Shown: positions 17,209-27,191, numbered from the stretch's first letter. The stretch: DNA of 64,000 bases from Paenibacillus arenosi (GCF_014841135.1 NZ_JACYTN010000001.1:616378-680377); one strand, 5' to 3'. The notes: generated by a model not told the origin, from the sequence alone. A program made the numbers and translations.

Positions 17209-18129
17209 ATGCTTACTTTTGAGGTGAGAGAGTTGCATGTAAATAGAAGACATCATGATTATAAATTAATTCGCCGAGCTGCCGCTACTGCAGGAGTTGT
17301 ATCGATACTCGTATTGACGTTGTTAGCATACTCAGCTTACGTAGAGCCTAATTTATTAAGAGTAAAGGAAATTGACATTGTAAGTGAGTATATCCCACCT
17401 TCGTTTAACGATTTGACGATCGTTCATTTCTCAGATACACATATAGGTGAATATTATGATAACGAAAAACTAAAGAAATTAGTTGAGCGAGTTAATGGGT
17501 TACATCCCGATTTGATTATTTTCACGGGAGATTTGTTCGACCATTACAGTAATTACGGAACAAGGCGGGAAGAAGCGCAGCAACTGCTTGGCCAAATGAA
17601 CGCTCATCTAGGCAAATATGCGGTATATGGTAACCACGATCGTGGTGGAGGCGGCAGCCGCAAGTATGAGGTGTACTTAGAAGAAGCGGGCTTTGAGGTG
17701 CTTGTGAATGAAACGCATCCTATCCTGTTACCTAATGGAGAAAAAATCGTGTTAGCTGGACTTGATGATGCCATGCTTGGGAAACCAGATATCCCAAATA
17801 CGTTTAACCAACTGCGAGCGGAAGATTTCAACATTGCAATTGTACATCAGCCTGATTTGGCAGATGATATTGTGAAGTATCCAGTTGATTTGCAGCTATC
17901 TGGACATAGTCATGGCGGTCAAGTGCAAACACCGTGGTCGAAGCCGATTTATACACCCCCATTAGCAGTAAAATATGTAGAGGGAAAATATACAGTTCGC
18001 GGTGGGGATAAACCGATGCAGCTTTACGTAAATCGAGGCATTGGGACAACTCGATTGCCGATACGATTTATGAATGTACCTGAGTTAACAAAGTTAACCT
18101 TAGTTCGAAAGGGAGCCGCGTCCGAATGA
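17209..18129 (+). CDS. Membrane-anchored metallophosphoesterase (YkuE/YaeI-like)
   Basis: A 306-residue protein with an N-terminal membrane anchor (about residues 24-46) and a calcineurin-like domain whose motifs are in order: HFSDTHIG, FTGDLFDH, YGNHDRGGG, and LSGHSHGGQ. A conserved C-terminal NRGIGTTRLPIR is typical of YaeI/YkuE-type enzymes acting on UDP-diacylglucosamine-like or cell-wall substrates. The first ATG has GGGAG only three bases away; a TTG eight codons later with GAGGTG six bases before it is an equally good start. Confidence 0.88.
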   Translation: MLTFEVRELHVNRRHHDYKLIRRAAATAGVVSILVLTLLAYSAYVEPNLLRVKEIDIVSEYIPPSFNDLTIVHFSDTHIGEYYDNEKLKKLVERVNGLHPDLIIFTGDLFDHYSNYGTRREEAQQLLGQMNAHLGKYAVYGNHDRGGGGSRKYEVYLEEAGFEVLVNETHPILLPNGEKIVLAGLDDAMLGKPDIPNTFNQLRAEDFNIAIVHQPDLADDIVKYPVDLQLSGHSHGGQVQTPWSKPIYTPPLAVKYVEGKYTVRGGDKPMQLYVNRGIGTTRLPIRFMNVPELTKLTLVRKGAASE

Positions 18130-18267
18130 CCTAGACCTGCTTTAATTCTTGAATTTCGAATTGTATAATCTGCTTGCATACTCACAATCAACGAGTGCTG
18201 AGAAGGTAAAAGCCTCCTGCACAAAGCAAGAGGCTGTAAATAACAATGAAGTCTCGATACTGAAAAG

Positions 18268-19089
18268 TTACTTTGCAGGTACAGGCACAGGTGCTGGAGC
18301 GATTGGCAGCTGAGGAGGTGCCATTAGTTGGTCTAAACTTGCGAATTCATAGCCTTGTCTATGTGCTTCATCAATAATTCGGCCCAGAGCTGCTGCGTTA
18401 TCTTTCGATATAGAGTGGAGCAGAAGGACTGCTCCTGGATGAAGCTGTCTAACGACATTGTCGTAGGCATACTGAGCTCCACGTTGTTGATTGACATCCC
18501 AATCTTTATAAGCGATGGACCAAAATACGTTGGTATAGCCTAGCTTATGACTAAGGGCAAGTGTACGCTCGTTAAAGATTCCGCGTGGTGGACGAAGATA
18601 GCGCATTTGCTTCTGACCGGTTACAGCTGCTACCGCGGTTTTCACTTTCTCCAACTCTTCGGTGAGACGAGTATCCGAAACTGTGGTCATATCAGGGTGG
18701 CTCCATGAATGGTTACCAATGAGATGGCCTTCGGCAATCATGCGTTTTAGCAAATCAGGTTGTGTCTCAATGTAATGGCCAGTGACGAAGAAAATAGCAG
18801 GTACTTTTTTTGATTTGAGCGTATCGAGTATGTTGGCGGTTAGTCCATTTTCATAGCCGTTATCGAAAGTAAGGTAAAGCGTTTTGGATCGAGTGTTTCC
18901 TAGGAAAACGGAGCCATGTTTTTCGATAACACCTTTAAAGCCTTCCTCATCAATGGAAGGAAGCTGACCGTTTTTGCTCTTTTTGAACCCAAAATGGAAA
19001 GTTGGGCTAGTGGCAGCTTGTACAGTAACTCCATATGCAGCAGTCAAGATGGCAATTACCAACAAAGCTGAAAAATAACGTTTTAGCAT
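18268..19089 (-). CDS. pdaA: Polysaccharide deacetylase PdaA-like (delta-lactam biosynthesis)
   Basis: A 273-residue exported protein with a signal peptide (residues 1-25, cleavage after VQA). The catalytic domain has LYLTFDNGYENG, the PdaA-specific form of motif 1 (DNGYENG instead of DDGP), HLIGNHSWSHPD (metal His pair) and LRPPRGIFNE. PdaA removes acetyl from muramic acid so that muramic delta-lactam forms in spore cortex, needed for germination. The extended tail of Pro/Ala/Val is unusual. Followed on the same strand upstream by a second deacetylase gene. Confidence 0.85.
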   Translation of the reverse strand: MLKRYFSALLVIAILTAAYGVTVQAATSPTFHFGFKKSKNGQLPSIDEEGFKGVIEKHGSVFLGNTRSKTLYLTFDNGYENGLTANILDTLKSKKVPAIFFVTGHYIETQPDLLKRMIAEGHLIGNHSWSHPDMTTVSDTRLTEELEKVKTAVAAVTGQKQMRYLRPPRGIFNERTLALSHKLGYTNVFWSIAYKDWDVNQQRGAQYAYDNVVRQLHPGAVLLLHSISKDNAAALGRIIDEAHRQGYEFASLDQLMAPPQLPIAPAPVPVPAK

Positions 19090-19158
19090 AGGTAACTCCT
19101 TACGATATAGTACCGTTATGTGCGGTTATTCTATTATTTGTAAATGGCCTGTGTTTAT

Positions 19159-19941
19159 TCATAAACGTGGATGTTTACGACTTTCTTGGCGCTTTTGGTG
19201 AACTTTTCTTTGGGGATCCGAGTGCTTAAGCAATTCAGATACCGTTACAAACTGATAGCCTCTCCGTTTTAATTCAGGCAAAATTAATTCAAGTGCTTGT
19301 GGGGTCTGGGTGCGACCGTGTACATAATCGTGGAACAGAACAATATCGCCATTGCGTGCATTGTTCAGCACCTTGTTTTTTATTTTGTTAATGCCAGGCA
19401 GATCCCAATCTCTCGTATCTTGATGCCACGACCACATGATGCATTGCAATCCCTGTTGTTTGCTTGTAGAGACGATAAGATCATTGTAGTTCCCGCCGGG
19501 TGGTCGGAACAGAATGGCTGTTTGTCCTGTAGCGGTGTGAATGGCTTGTTGGGTCAGCTGGATTTCTTTAAGGATAACACTGTGCGATGATTTACGATTG
19601 AAATAGATGTGATTATACGTATGATTGGCGAGTTCATGACCATCTTCGACGATTTTTTTTGCAAGCTGAGGATATTTGGTTACGCGTTTGCCAAGGACGA
19701 AAAACGTACTTTTTACATCATATCGCTTCAAAATATCCAAAATAGCCACGGTCTGTTTCGGGTCAGGACCATCATCGAACGTAAGTGCCATCATTTTATG
19801 TTCTGTCTTTGCCTCCCATATAATTGAACCTTGTTGTTCATATTCGTGCCGACTTTTCTTGTTCGGAGTTGAAAATGCTGCTTGAGTGGCAATAATGAAG
19901 CAGAATAGGAGAAGGAGCCAGTACCCTGATCGTTTGCGCAT
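19159..19941 (-). CDS. Polysaccharide deacetylase (NodB domain)
   Basis: An exported or anchored protein of about 260 residues with an N-terminal hydrophobic segment. NodB motifs are complete: ALTFDDGPDP (motif 1), HELANHTYNH (motif 2), FRPPGGNYND (motif 3), MWSWHQDTRDW (motif 4) and VLFHDYVHG-type motif 5. Such enzymes deacetylate peptidoglycan or chitin-like polymers. The ATG three codons into the longest frame is preferred, having AAGGTG six bases before it. 69 bases separate it from the pdaA-like gene downstream, so the two could be cotranscribed. Confidence 0.88.
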   Translation of the reverse strand: MRKRSGYWLLLLFCFIIATQAAFSTPNKKSRHEYEQQGSIIWEAKTEHKMMALTFDDGPDPKQTVAILDILKRYDVKSTFFVLGKRVTKYPQLAKKIVEDGHELANHTYNHIYFNRKSSHSVILKEIQLTQQAIHTATGQTAILFRPPGGNYNDLIVSTSKQQGLQCIMWSWHQDTRDWDLPGINKIKNKVLNNARNGDIVLFHDYVHGRTQTPQALELILPELKRRGYQFVTVSELLKHSDPQRKVHQKRQESRKHPRL

Positions 19942-20060
19942 GCGTATCACCTTATGTTTGATTAAGTATTAAATACCAACAACGGCATTCTTGAAATTAG
20001 ATGCTTGAATTCTCCATCTATTGTGTGACCACTAGTAATCATTTAATCTGGATGATGATG

Positions 20061-20081
20061 GTAAGTGGTAAGTGGTAAGTG
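20061..20081. repeat. Three tandem copies of a 7-base unit
   Basis: GTAAGTG three times in a row inside the 336-base gap between the deacetylase and the riboswitch. No gene is seen in that gap. Confidence 0.6.
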
Positions 20082-20192
20082 ATCTGCAAGCAAAGACGTA
20101 TTAAGGCAACAACGTATCAACTTGATATGGATTAGTCAAAAGTAGAGCAGGCAGCATGTTCGCTAAGGCAGAAAATGCAATAAAACGAATCA

Positions 20193-20221
20193 TTCCCAAA
20201 TCGAAAAAAATTCGTTATAAT
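20193..20221 (+). promoter_or_regulatory. Probable promoter of the FMN riboswitch transcript
   Basis: A perfect TATAAT at 20216-20221 has a weak -35-like TTCCCA 17 bases upstream. A small hairpin (AGCTTAAC / GTTAAGCT, 20231-20254) and then the riboswitch follow. Confidence 0.45.
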
Positions 20222-20277
20222 AGTGGATAGAGCTTAACGGAAAAAAGTTAAGCTACTATATATTCGTATTGAATATG

Positions 20278-20415
20278 GATCTTCAGGGCAAGGTGAAATT
20301 CCTTACCGGCGGTAAAGGCTGTTAGACAGCTCAAGCCCGCGACTCCCTGCGTTTACGTAGGGACTGACTTGGTGTGAATCCAAGGCCGACGGTTAAAGTC
20401 CGGATGGGAGAAGAT
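20278..20415 (+). promoter_or_regulatory. FMN riboswitch (RFN element)
   Basis: The conserved RFN sequence blocks occur in order: GATCTTCAGGGCAAGGTG, TTACCGGCGGTAAA, AGCCCGCGA, a variable stem, GGTGTGAATCC, GGCCGACGGTTAAAGTCC and GGATGGGAGAAGATC, with GATCTTC/GAAGATC closing the outer helix P1. It binds FMN and controls the downstream EamA transporter gene, so that gene should be switched off when flavin is plentiful. Confidence 0.96.
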
Positions 20416-20439
20416 CGCATAAGCGTTTCGCATGACCAA

Positions 20440-20560
20440 TTGAATATTTTAGGTCTATTGTTGAGATCAGCTTATATCGAGTCATCTACTGACAGATAAG
20501 CGATGTTTGTCCTCTTCAGCTAAGATCCTATATTCAACGACCCAGGAGGTTATTGAATAT
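20440..20560 (+). promoter_or_regulatory. Riboswitch expression platform with ribosome-site-sequestering hairpin
   Basis: ATATTCAA at 20530-20537 can pair with TTGAATAT at 20553-20560, enclosing the AGGAGG ribosome site (20544-20549) and part of the ATG. The same TTGAATAT also occurs at 20440-20447 and at 20269-20276, next to the aptamer, so mutually exclusive pairings are possible. No T-run terminator is seen. This points to translational control. Confidence 0.6.
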
Positions 20561-21479
20561 GGACACGCATGCATTGGCTGATCAGCGGAGTACATTCTCA
20601 AGCAAAGGGGTGTGGCTCGTTGCACTTGGGGCCGCCTTTTGGGGATTAGGACCGCTGTTCCGCGTACTTGTGTTGGAGTATTTAACATCCACACAAATTG
20701 TATTGTTGGAGCATCTTGTATTGTTGGTGTTTGCTGCACCAATCGTGTGGAAACATCGTGCAGAGTTAAAAGGAGCCAACTGGAAACATTGGGGTGCTTT
20801 GCTCTTCATATCATGGGGAGGCTCTGTCATTGCGACTATTATGTTCACCGAAGCATTTGCGACAGGGAATGCGAACACAGTACTTCTGTTACAGAAGCTT
20901 CAGCCGTTATTCGCGGTAATACTAGCACGCTTCCTACTTAAGGAACAGCTACCGAAGCGATTTGGTTATTTATTAGTTGTAGCACTTATCGGAACGTATT
21001 TGCTTACATTTGGCTGGTCATTGCCGCAAGGCGTGATGAGTGAAGTCGTTGGTATCAGCAGTTTGCTGGCATTAGGAGCTGCATTGCTCTGGGGTGGATC
21101 GACGGTTATGGGACGGTATATGCTTGATAAAATGCAATATGAAACCGTTACGGCGTTGAGGTTTCTATTGGCGCTCCCATTGTTATTCGTCTTTACTTGG
21201 TCAGAGAATGCGAGCTGGAGCGTACCGCCTGAACAGTATGGTTCCATTACGTTCTATATTATTTTACAAGCTGTGCTGCTAGGTTTGTTCAGTATTTTGC
21301 TTTACTATCGCGGCTTGTCAGAAACAAAGGCATCCTATGCTACGCTTGCGGAGCTGTCATTCCCATTAGTAGGTATGATGATGAACTGGATTGTTTTCAA
21401 CCAAATGGTTACATTTGCACAATTAACAGGCTTTGTCCTTATCTGGATTGCGTTATTCTACGTATCTAGGCAGCAATAA
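20559..21479 (+). CDS. EamA/DMT-family transporter under an FMN riboswitch, probable riboflavin uptake
   Basis: A 306-residue protein with ten hydrophobic helices in two EamA halves (TFSSKGVWLVALGAAFWGLG at the start of the first; the second begins near residue 150). AGGAGG lies nine bases before the ATG. DMT transporters of this type include RibN riboflavin importers of proteobacteria, and FMN riboswitch control is otherwise almost confined to riboflavin synthesis and uptake genes, so a flavin transporter is the best inference. It is not RibU, RibM or RfnT by sequence. Single gene with its own terminator. Confidence 0.85.
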   Translation: MDTHALADQRSTFSSKGVWLVALGAAFWGLGPLFRVLVLEYLTSTQIVLLEHLVLLVFAAPIVWKHRAELKGANWKHWGALLFISWGGSVIATIMFTEAFATGNANTVLLLQKLQPLFAVILARFLLKEQLPKRFGYLLVVALIGTYLLTFGWSLPQGVMSEVVGISSLLALGAALLWGGSTVMGRYMLDKMQYETVTALRFLLALPLLFVFTWSENASWSVPPEQYGSITFYIILQAVLLGLFSILLYYRGLSETKASYATLAELSFPLVGMMMNWIVFNQMVTFAQLTGFVLIWIALFYVSRQQ

Positions 21480-21512
21480 GGAAGCCATTAATATGGATAA
21501 ATATAAACAACG

Positions 21513-21540
21513 AAGGAGAGCACATTGCTCTCCTTTTTTT
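21513..21540 (+). terminator. Terminator of the EamA transporter gene
   Basis: AAGGAGAGC / GCTCTCCTT hairpin with a five-base loop and a run of T. Confidence 0.9.
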
Positions 21541-21715
21541 GCATGTTCACGTAATTTATCGGATCATTCACCGTATACGGTGTAGATTGGATTTACAAAA
21601 ATAAATAGATTTGTCCTTGTTTGCGGACTTGCAATTTGGAGTACTCATTTCAATATACATATAGATGATATTATGATGTTCATCGCATGAGATAGCGGTG
21701 AAAGGAGGTTTGGCG

Positions 21716-24700
21716 ATGCCATTTGTACAGCGGTTCACCGTGACAAGTGCGGGTGCGCTCACATTCACAGGGAACGCTTTGTCTTTATCTAAAATAAACA
21801 ATCAGCTGCTGCCTGGAAACTTAGATGCGTCAGGTGCTTTTATTACGACCAATACGGGGCTAACTGCTCCTGGCTGGTTCCCAGGTACAACGCTCAACTA
21901 TACGCAAAACTCTTCTGCAGCTGTGTTAAGACTTCCTGCTGGGAGTACCATTGAATATGCTGAACTGATCTGGTCAGCGAACTATTCATCGGGAGTAGGC
22001 AATGTTACGCCTAATATTAATGATCCGATTCAATTCATCACTCCTCTAGGTGCTTTTACTATTTCACCAGAGACTACCTTTGACAATGTGAGTCCCTTCA
22101 ATCCTACTACTAGATGGTATACACATAGTGCAAATGTAACTTCGCTCGTACAGGCCGGAGGAGCAGGGACGTATATTACGGGAAGTGTGCCTGCTTTTAT
22201 ATCTGCAATCGATAATCAAACAACACATTCCGGTTGGACATTGGCGGTATCCTATCGTAATTCTGCTTTGCCGTTTCGTAATAAGTCGATATTTGTAGGA
22301 CAGGATTTGGTGGGTCTCAGCATAACGAATGTAGATATCACTGTATCTGGATTTTCCTCGCCTACAACCGGAAATGTAACGGGGCGGATATTGCTGTCAG
22401 CGCATGACGGAGACCCATTTGCAGGTGGGGATGTCGTACGCTTTGGACCTAATACATCTAGTTTAGTTACGTTATCTGGACCGAATAATTTAGTAAATAA
22501 TTTTTTCCAAGCGCAAATCAACAATGACTCTGGTAATTTGGACACCGCAGGCACATTTGGGACGCGGAATGCAGTAGCAGGCGATCCTGGCTTCTATACG
22601 ACTGGATCTCGTTTGGCCTATGATATTACCAATGTAGATGGTTCGGCAGGTTTATTTAACTCACAGACGTCGGGTGTACTTCGTATTACAACGTCTGCTG
22701 ATGTTATCCTTCCGAATGGTATCGGCATACAAATTGATGTCAATCAACCTTTATTATCGATTGATAAGACGAGTAGTACTTCGACTGCACGAGAAGGGGA
22801 CATTATTACTTATACTGCGGTTATTACAAACAGTGGTGCCGCTAATGCAGACAACGTTATTTTCACCGATCCCATTCCAGCGGGAACAACGTTCATTCCT
22901 AACAGCGTAACTATTGATGGTGGACCACCGCAAACAGGGCTAAGTCCTATAGCAGGCATTAATTTGGGGTCGATACCCGTTGGCGGGAGCCGGACGGTAA
23001 CGTTCCAAGTACAAGTAAATACAGGTGGAGTACCGCCACAAATATCAAATACATCCAGTGCTACATTTACCTTTATAAGCGTCCCTGGAGGGCCAGTGCT
23101 TGCGGGGGATGTCGTATCGAATGAAGTAATCGTTAATTTGATTGCTGTAAGTATTACAAAGACAGCCACTCCTACGTCCGCGCTTCCAGGTCAAGATGTG
23201 CTTTATACGGTGACGGTATTTAATACGGGTGGGGCGACATTAACAAATGTGAGAGTTACGGATGCCACGTTGGGATTGAACGAAACGCTATCTATGTTAA
23301 CTCCTGGGAATGGGGTAAGGTTTGAGATCAGCTTTACTATACCCCCGGGAACACCAGCAGGATCAATCATTGTGAATCGAGCAGCGGTTGTTACAAATGA
23401 AATATCAGATGAGGCATTTTTCCAAGTTAATGTGTTGGCAGCACCATCATTATCCATTAATAAAACGGCAGATCGAACGATGGCTGCACCAGGGGATACG
23501 ATATTTTATACCATAGAAGTGTCCAACACAGGAAATAGCACACTTACAAATGTAAGGGTAGTAGACGCTCTATTAGGAATCGATACACTTATTGGGACTT
23601 TGCTTCAAGGGGAGAGCCAGTTCGTATTCGGTGAATTCACAGTTCCGATTGGGTCATCGGGTACAATAACAAATACGACAACGGCAACTTCGGATGAGAC
23701 AACAGCGGTCAGTGACAGTGAAACGGTTATGATTACTCCACAGCCATCTCTGTTTGTGCGCAAGCGTGCCTTGGAGCCAGAGGTGGAGGCAGGATCAGCA
23801 GCCATGTTTGAGATCGAATATGGTAATGCTGGCAATGTTACTTTAACAAATGTGGTTGTGTCCGACCCTCAATTAAATATTAACGAAGTCGTTCCAGTCC
23901 TAGAACCTGGAGAAGCATTTATAATAACTGGGGCGCTGGATATTCCATTTGGCACGCCACCAGGTACGGTTATTACCAATACAGTTACGGTTTCATCCGA
24001 TCAGGTTGGGACCCAGACCGCACAAGCGAATGTAACCGTTACGCAACCAGCTTTTCCTATTATAGAACTAAGCAAATTTGTTGACCGTGAGACAACAGCT
24101 CCTGGGGAAACGATAACCTATACGATTATTATTTCAAATACAGGCTTTATCTCGTTGACGAATGTTAACTTAATTGATCCGCTATTAGGTATTAATCAAG
24201 TAATCCCAGAAATATTGCCGAGTGATTCGTTCATTATCGAATCAGACTTTTTTGTCCCGTTAGATACACCAGATGGTTCCTCCATCGTTAATACAGCTAC
24301 TGCTACTTCGGACCAGACGCTCCCCGTGGAAACAACTAATATTCTACCTGTGCAATCGATTTTCGGATTGGAAATTACTAAAACCGTTGAGCCAACGACT
24401 GCTCTTCCCGGTGACGAAGTTCAGTATACCATTATCGTTCGAAATACAGGCAATCGCACACTGATCAATGTTCGTATTACGGATCCGATCGTTGAACTGG
24501 ATACCGTCGTGGACAGCTTAGTGCCTGGTGGAGAAATAGAAATTACATCGTTCTTCACAATTCCAGCGGGAACCCCTATTGGTAACTTTGAAAATACAGC
24601 TACAGCTTCTGCGGATAATGTGACTACACAGAGCTTCACTGCAAATGTGGAAATAGGCGCCGCTCCAGACTTAACGATTACGAAGACAGCCGATCAGACC

Positions 24701-26602
24701 AGCGTCGTGCCTGGTGCTACCGTTACGTATACGATTTTGGTTACCAACTCAGGCAATGTACCGCTGTCTAATGTCATCGTTCAAGATCCGCTGCTTGGTA
24801 TCGATCAGACGATTCCGTTATTAGCGAGCGGGGCGGAGCAAACGATTACGCAGACGTTCCTGATTCCCGTTGCTACACCAGCTTTAACCGTATTTTTAAA
24901 TACGGTAACTGCCTCTTCTGACCAAACGGCTCCAATTACGGCTCAAGAAAGAATTATTGTAGAGCCGATTGTAGGCCTGCAAGTTAGCAAGACTGTATCA
25001 CCAACTGAAGCTGCGCCTGGAACGCCAGTGGAGTTCTCCATTACGGTTAGCAATTTATCAGCAGTCACGCTAACTAATATTTTAATGAACGATCCGCTTG
25101 TCGGATTTACACAGACAATCCCTTCTCTAGCACCAGGAGCCTCACAAGTACTGTTGGTTCCATTTACGATTCCTAGTAATGAATTACCAGGATCTTTTGT
25201 TAATACGGTAGAGGCGTTTGCAAATGAAACAGATACCGTAACTGGAACGGCGACCGTAGCGATACTGCCAGTATCTTTATTAACGATAGCAAAAGTGCCT
25301 TCTCAAGCTGTGGCGGTGCCAGGAGAGCCTATTACGTATACGTTCCAGATTACGAACAGCGGAAACACAGATATTACGAATGTTAGAATCACAGATCCGC
25401 TGCTTCAACTTGATAATAATATAAGCATTATTCCAGTCGGCACAACAGTTGAGCTTGTCATCCCATTTGATGTTCCACGGGACTTTACAGGGACAGTCCT
25501 TACAAATACAGCTACGATTTCTTCCGACCAAACGGCTGCACAGCAAGTGGAAGCATCGATTGAAATTATTCCAGACTTCACGGTACAGTTTACGAAGGTG
25601 GCAGATCGTAGTGTTGCATTGCCAGGAGAGCGGGTCAATTACACGATCACGATCACGAATTCGTCGACTTTCACATTAACGAACCTCAGGTTGTTTGATC
25701 CTGTTATTGATATTGAAGAGCAAGTGACTCGTTTGGAGCCGGGTGCAACGTTAACTTTTAGTGCTTCCTTTATCGTTCCGTTAGGCACGGAAGCGGGGAC
25801 GGTTATTGTTAACGAAGCTGTATTTTTATCAGATGAGACGGTCGTTCAGCGTGCATCTGCAAGTGTGACTGTAGGAAGCAGTCCACAGCTTATTCTTACT
25901 AAAACGGCTTCCAAACAAACCGCTATGCCTGGGGAGCGGATCCAATTCAGACTCCGGCTGCGCAACACGGGCAATGTTCCACTAACAGGTGTTGTCGTAA
26001 CCGATCCGCTGCTTAATATTCGAGTGGAAGCGAGGGCGCCAATTGGTCCTGGTGAATCAAGAGAAGCAATTGTTCCATTTACAGTTCCGAGCAATGCCGT
26101 GCCTGGTACGACAATTACGAATACATTGAATGCAACCTCCAACGAAACAGGTCTTGTAAGTACGTCGGTTTCAGTCAATGTCGCAGTGTCACCACTACAA
26201 GTTGTAAAGTCGGCTAATCGCAAGTCTGTTGTTGAATGCGAGATTGTTACGTACACGATTCTTTTACGAAATACAAGTTCCAGTACGATCAGTGGCATAA
26301 CCGTAACAGACAACATTCCTGCTGGTTCCACATTTGTTGTAGGCAGCCTTAAGCTTAATGGATGTCCGGTCACGAATCAGCAGCTAGAGACGGGAATTAC
26401 GATCCCAGACTTGGCTCCTGGCCAGCAGGCTGAAGTGACGTTCAAAGTGAAAGTTGAGCCAATCAAAAAGTCGAAGGTAACTCAGCTTGTGAATCAGGCA
26501 GTTGCACGATTTACATTCAGAGATTCTCAAGGAAGAACGATTACTACCAGTACACAGTCTAATCAGGTTATTGTTGCAATTAAAGAAGAGCAGGAAGAAT
26601 AA
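21716..26602 (+). CDS. Giant DUF11-repeat surface protein, 1,628 aa
   Basis: The ATG at 21716 has AAAGGAGGT before it and is preferred to an in-frame GTG 18 bases upstream. Residues 1-340 form a Ser/Thr/Asn-rich beta-type domain. Then come twelve DUF11-like repeats of about 101 residues (about 303 bases), each opening with a variant of ITKTADxTxxxPGExxTYTI and containing NTGNxxLTNVxVxDPLLGI. The first and last repeats are of the IPAGTTFIPNSV subtype; the ten inner ones share a shorter form. There is no obvious signal peptide, LPXTG, SLH or C-terminal membrane anchor. In Bacillus-group bacteria such proteins occur at the cell or spore surface; without a signal peptide, assembly on the spore from the mother cell is possible (inference). 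Confidence 0.88.
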   Translation: MPFVQRFTVTSAGALTFTGNALSLSKINNQLLPGNLDASGAFITTNTGLTAPGWFPGTTLNYTQNSSAAVLRLPAGSTIEYAELIWSANYSSGVGNVTPNINDPIQFITPLGAFTISPETTFDNVSPFNPTTRWYTHSANVTSLVQAGGAGTYITGSVPAFISAIDNQTTHSGWTLAVSYRNSALPFRNKSIFVGQDLVGLSITNVDITVSGFSSPTTGNVTGRILLSAHDGDPFAGGDVVRFGPNTSSLVTLSGPNNLVNNFFQAQINNDSGNLDTAGTFGTRNAVAGDPGFYTTGSRLAYDITNVDGSAGLFNSQTSGVLRITTSADVILPNGIGIQIDVNQPLLSIDKTSSTSTAREGDIITYTAVITNSGAANADNVIFTDPIPAGTTFIPNSVTIDGGPPQTGLSPIAGINLGSIPVGGSRTVTFQVQVNTGGVPPQISNTSSATFTFISVPGGPVLAGDVVSNEVIVNLIAVSITKTATPTSALPGQDVLYTVTVFNTGGATLTNVRVTDATLGLNETLSMLTPGNGVRFEISFTIPPGTPAGSIIVNRAAVVTNEISDEAFFQVNVLAAPSLSINKTADRTMAAPGDTIFYTIEVSNTGNSTLTNVRVVDALLGIDTLIGTLLQGESQFVFGEFTVPIGSSGTITNTTTATSDETTAVSDSETVMITPQPSLFVRKRALEPEVEAGSAAMFEIEYGNAGNVTLTNVVVSDPQLNINEVVPVLEPGEAFIITGALDIPFGTPPGTVITNTVTVSSDQVGTQTAQANVTVTQPAFPIIELSKFVDRETTAPGETITYTIIISNTGFISLTNVNLIDPLLGINQVIPEILPSDSFIIESDFFVPLDTPDGSSIVNTATATSDQTLPVETTNILPVQSIFGLEITKTVEPTTALPGDEVQYTIIVRNTGNRTLINVRITDPIVELDTVVDSLVPGGEIEITSFFTIPAGTPIGNFENTATASADNVTTQSFTANVEIGAAPDLTITKTADQTSVVPGATVTYTILVTNSGNVPLSNVIVQDPLLGIDQTIPLLASGAEQTITQTFLIPVATPALTVFLNTVTASSDQTAPITAQERIIVEPIVGLQVSKTVSPTEAAPGTPVEFSITVSNLSAVTLTNILMNDPLVGFTQTIPSLAPGASQVLLVPFTIPSNELPGSFVNTVEAFANETDTVTGTATVAILPVSLLTIAKVPSQAVAVPGEPITYTFQITNSGNTDITNVRITDPLLQLDNNISIIPVGTTVELVIPFDVPRDFTGTVLTNTATISSDQTAAQQVEASIEIIPDFTVQFTKVADRSVALPGERVNYTITITNSSTFTLTNLRLFDPVIDIEEQVTRLEPGATLTFSASFIVPLGTEAGTVIVNEAVFLSDETVVQRASASVTVGSSPQLILTKTASKQTAMPGERIQFRLRLRNTGNVPLTGVVVTDPLLNIRVEARAPIGPGESREAIVPFTVPSNAVPGTTITNTLNATSNETGLVSTSVSVNVAVSPLQVVKSANRKSVVECEIVTYTILLRNTSSSTISGITVTDNIPAGSTFVVGSLKLNGCPVTNQQLETGITIPDLAPGQQAEVTFKVKVEPIKKSKVTQLVNQAVARFTFRDSQGRTITTSTQSNQVIVAIKEEQEE

Positions 26603-26706
26603 ATATCGGTATAAAACGTGTGGTTCATACAGCCAGAAGCTGTCTCAAGAGCAGCCATCTTGATGGCGAAGTAGTCCGTTTTTGAGCTGCTAGTATGACA
26701 AATGAC

Positions 26707-26749
26707 AAAATAGCGGTGCAGTGCGTAGTTACTGTATCGCTATTTTTTT
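26707..26749 (+). terminator. Terminator after the DUF11 protein gene
   Basis: AAAATAGCG pairs with CGCTATTTT across a loop of about 22 bases, with a T run. The remaining DNA from 26603 to 26990 shows no gene. Confidence 0.65.
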
Positions 26750-26990
26750 GGTTCGTATTTGTACTTGTTAATACGCTTTAACAAACAACTTTTAAGATAA
26801 ACGCTTTTATTTTTGAATGGTTATGAGTGAATAGGAGATTGGAGTCGAGTGGTGGAATGATGGCCGCACTACACATTTCGAGTAGATAATCGTTTCCTTA
26901 AAAATATATTGCAATATCCGATAGAAACTACTACTAAAATGGTAGAAAAAATGGAAATAATTCCATTAAAGCTTGGCAATTTGGTGAAAA

Positions 26991-27191
26991 ATGAGGGAAA
27001 TACCAGTGAGAAGATTCGATGTCGTTCAAAGAGAATTAGTTAAAGCGTTTGAAGAAAGAAAGAGCTTAACCGATCAGAAAGTGGTTTCCTTAAGTCAAGA
27101 ATTGGACGACCATATTGTGACCCTACAAAAGTTAAAGCAGAAGTCTGGTTGTTCGAACTTGGTGGCGAACAAATTGCAAGAGCGTTGCTAA
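26991..27191 (+). CDS. Spo0E-family aspartyl-phosphate phosphatase
   Basis: A small protein of up to 66 residues whose core LTDQKVVSLSQELDDHIVTL carries the SQELD signature of Spo0E/YisI/YnzD proteins, which dephosphorylate Spo0A-P and delay sporulation. A GTG five codons in, with GAGGG eight bases before it, is an alternative start. The N-terminal half before the signature is longer than in most Spo0E proteins. Stands alone in an AT-rich stretch. Confidence 0.72.
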   Translation: MREIPVRRFDVVQRELVKAFEERKSLTDQKVVSLSQELDDHIVTLQKLKQKSGCSNLVANKLQERC

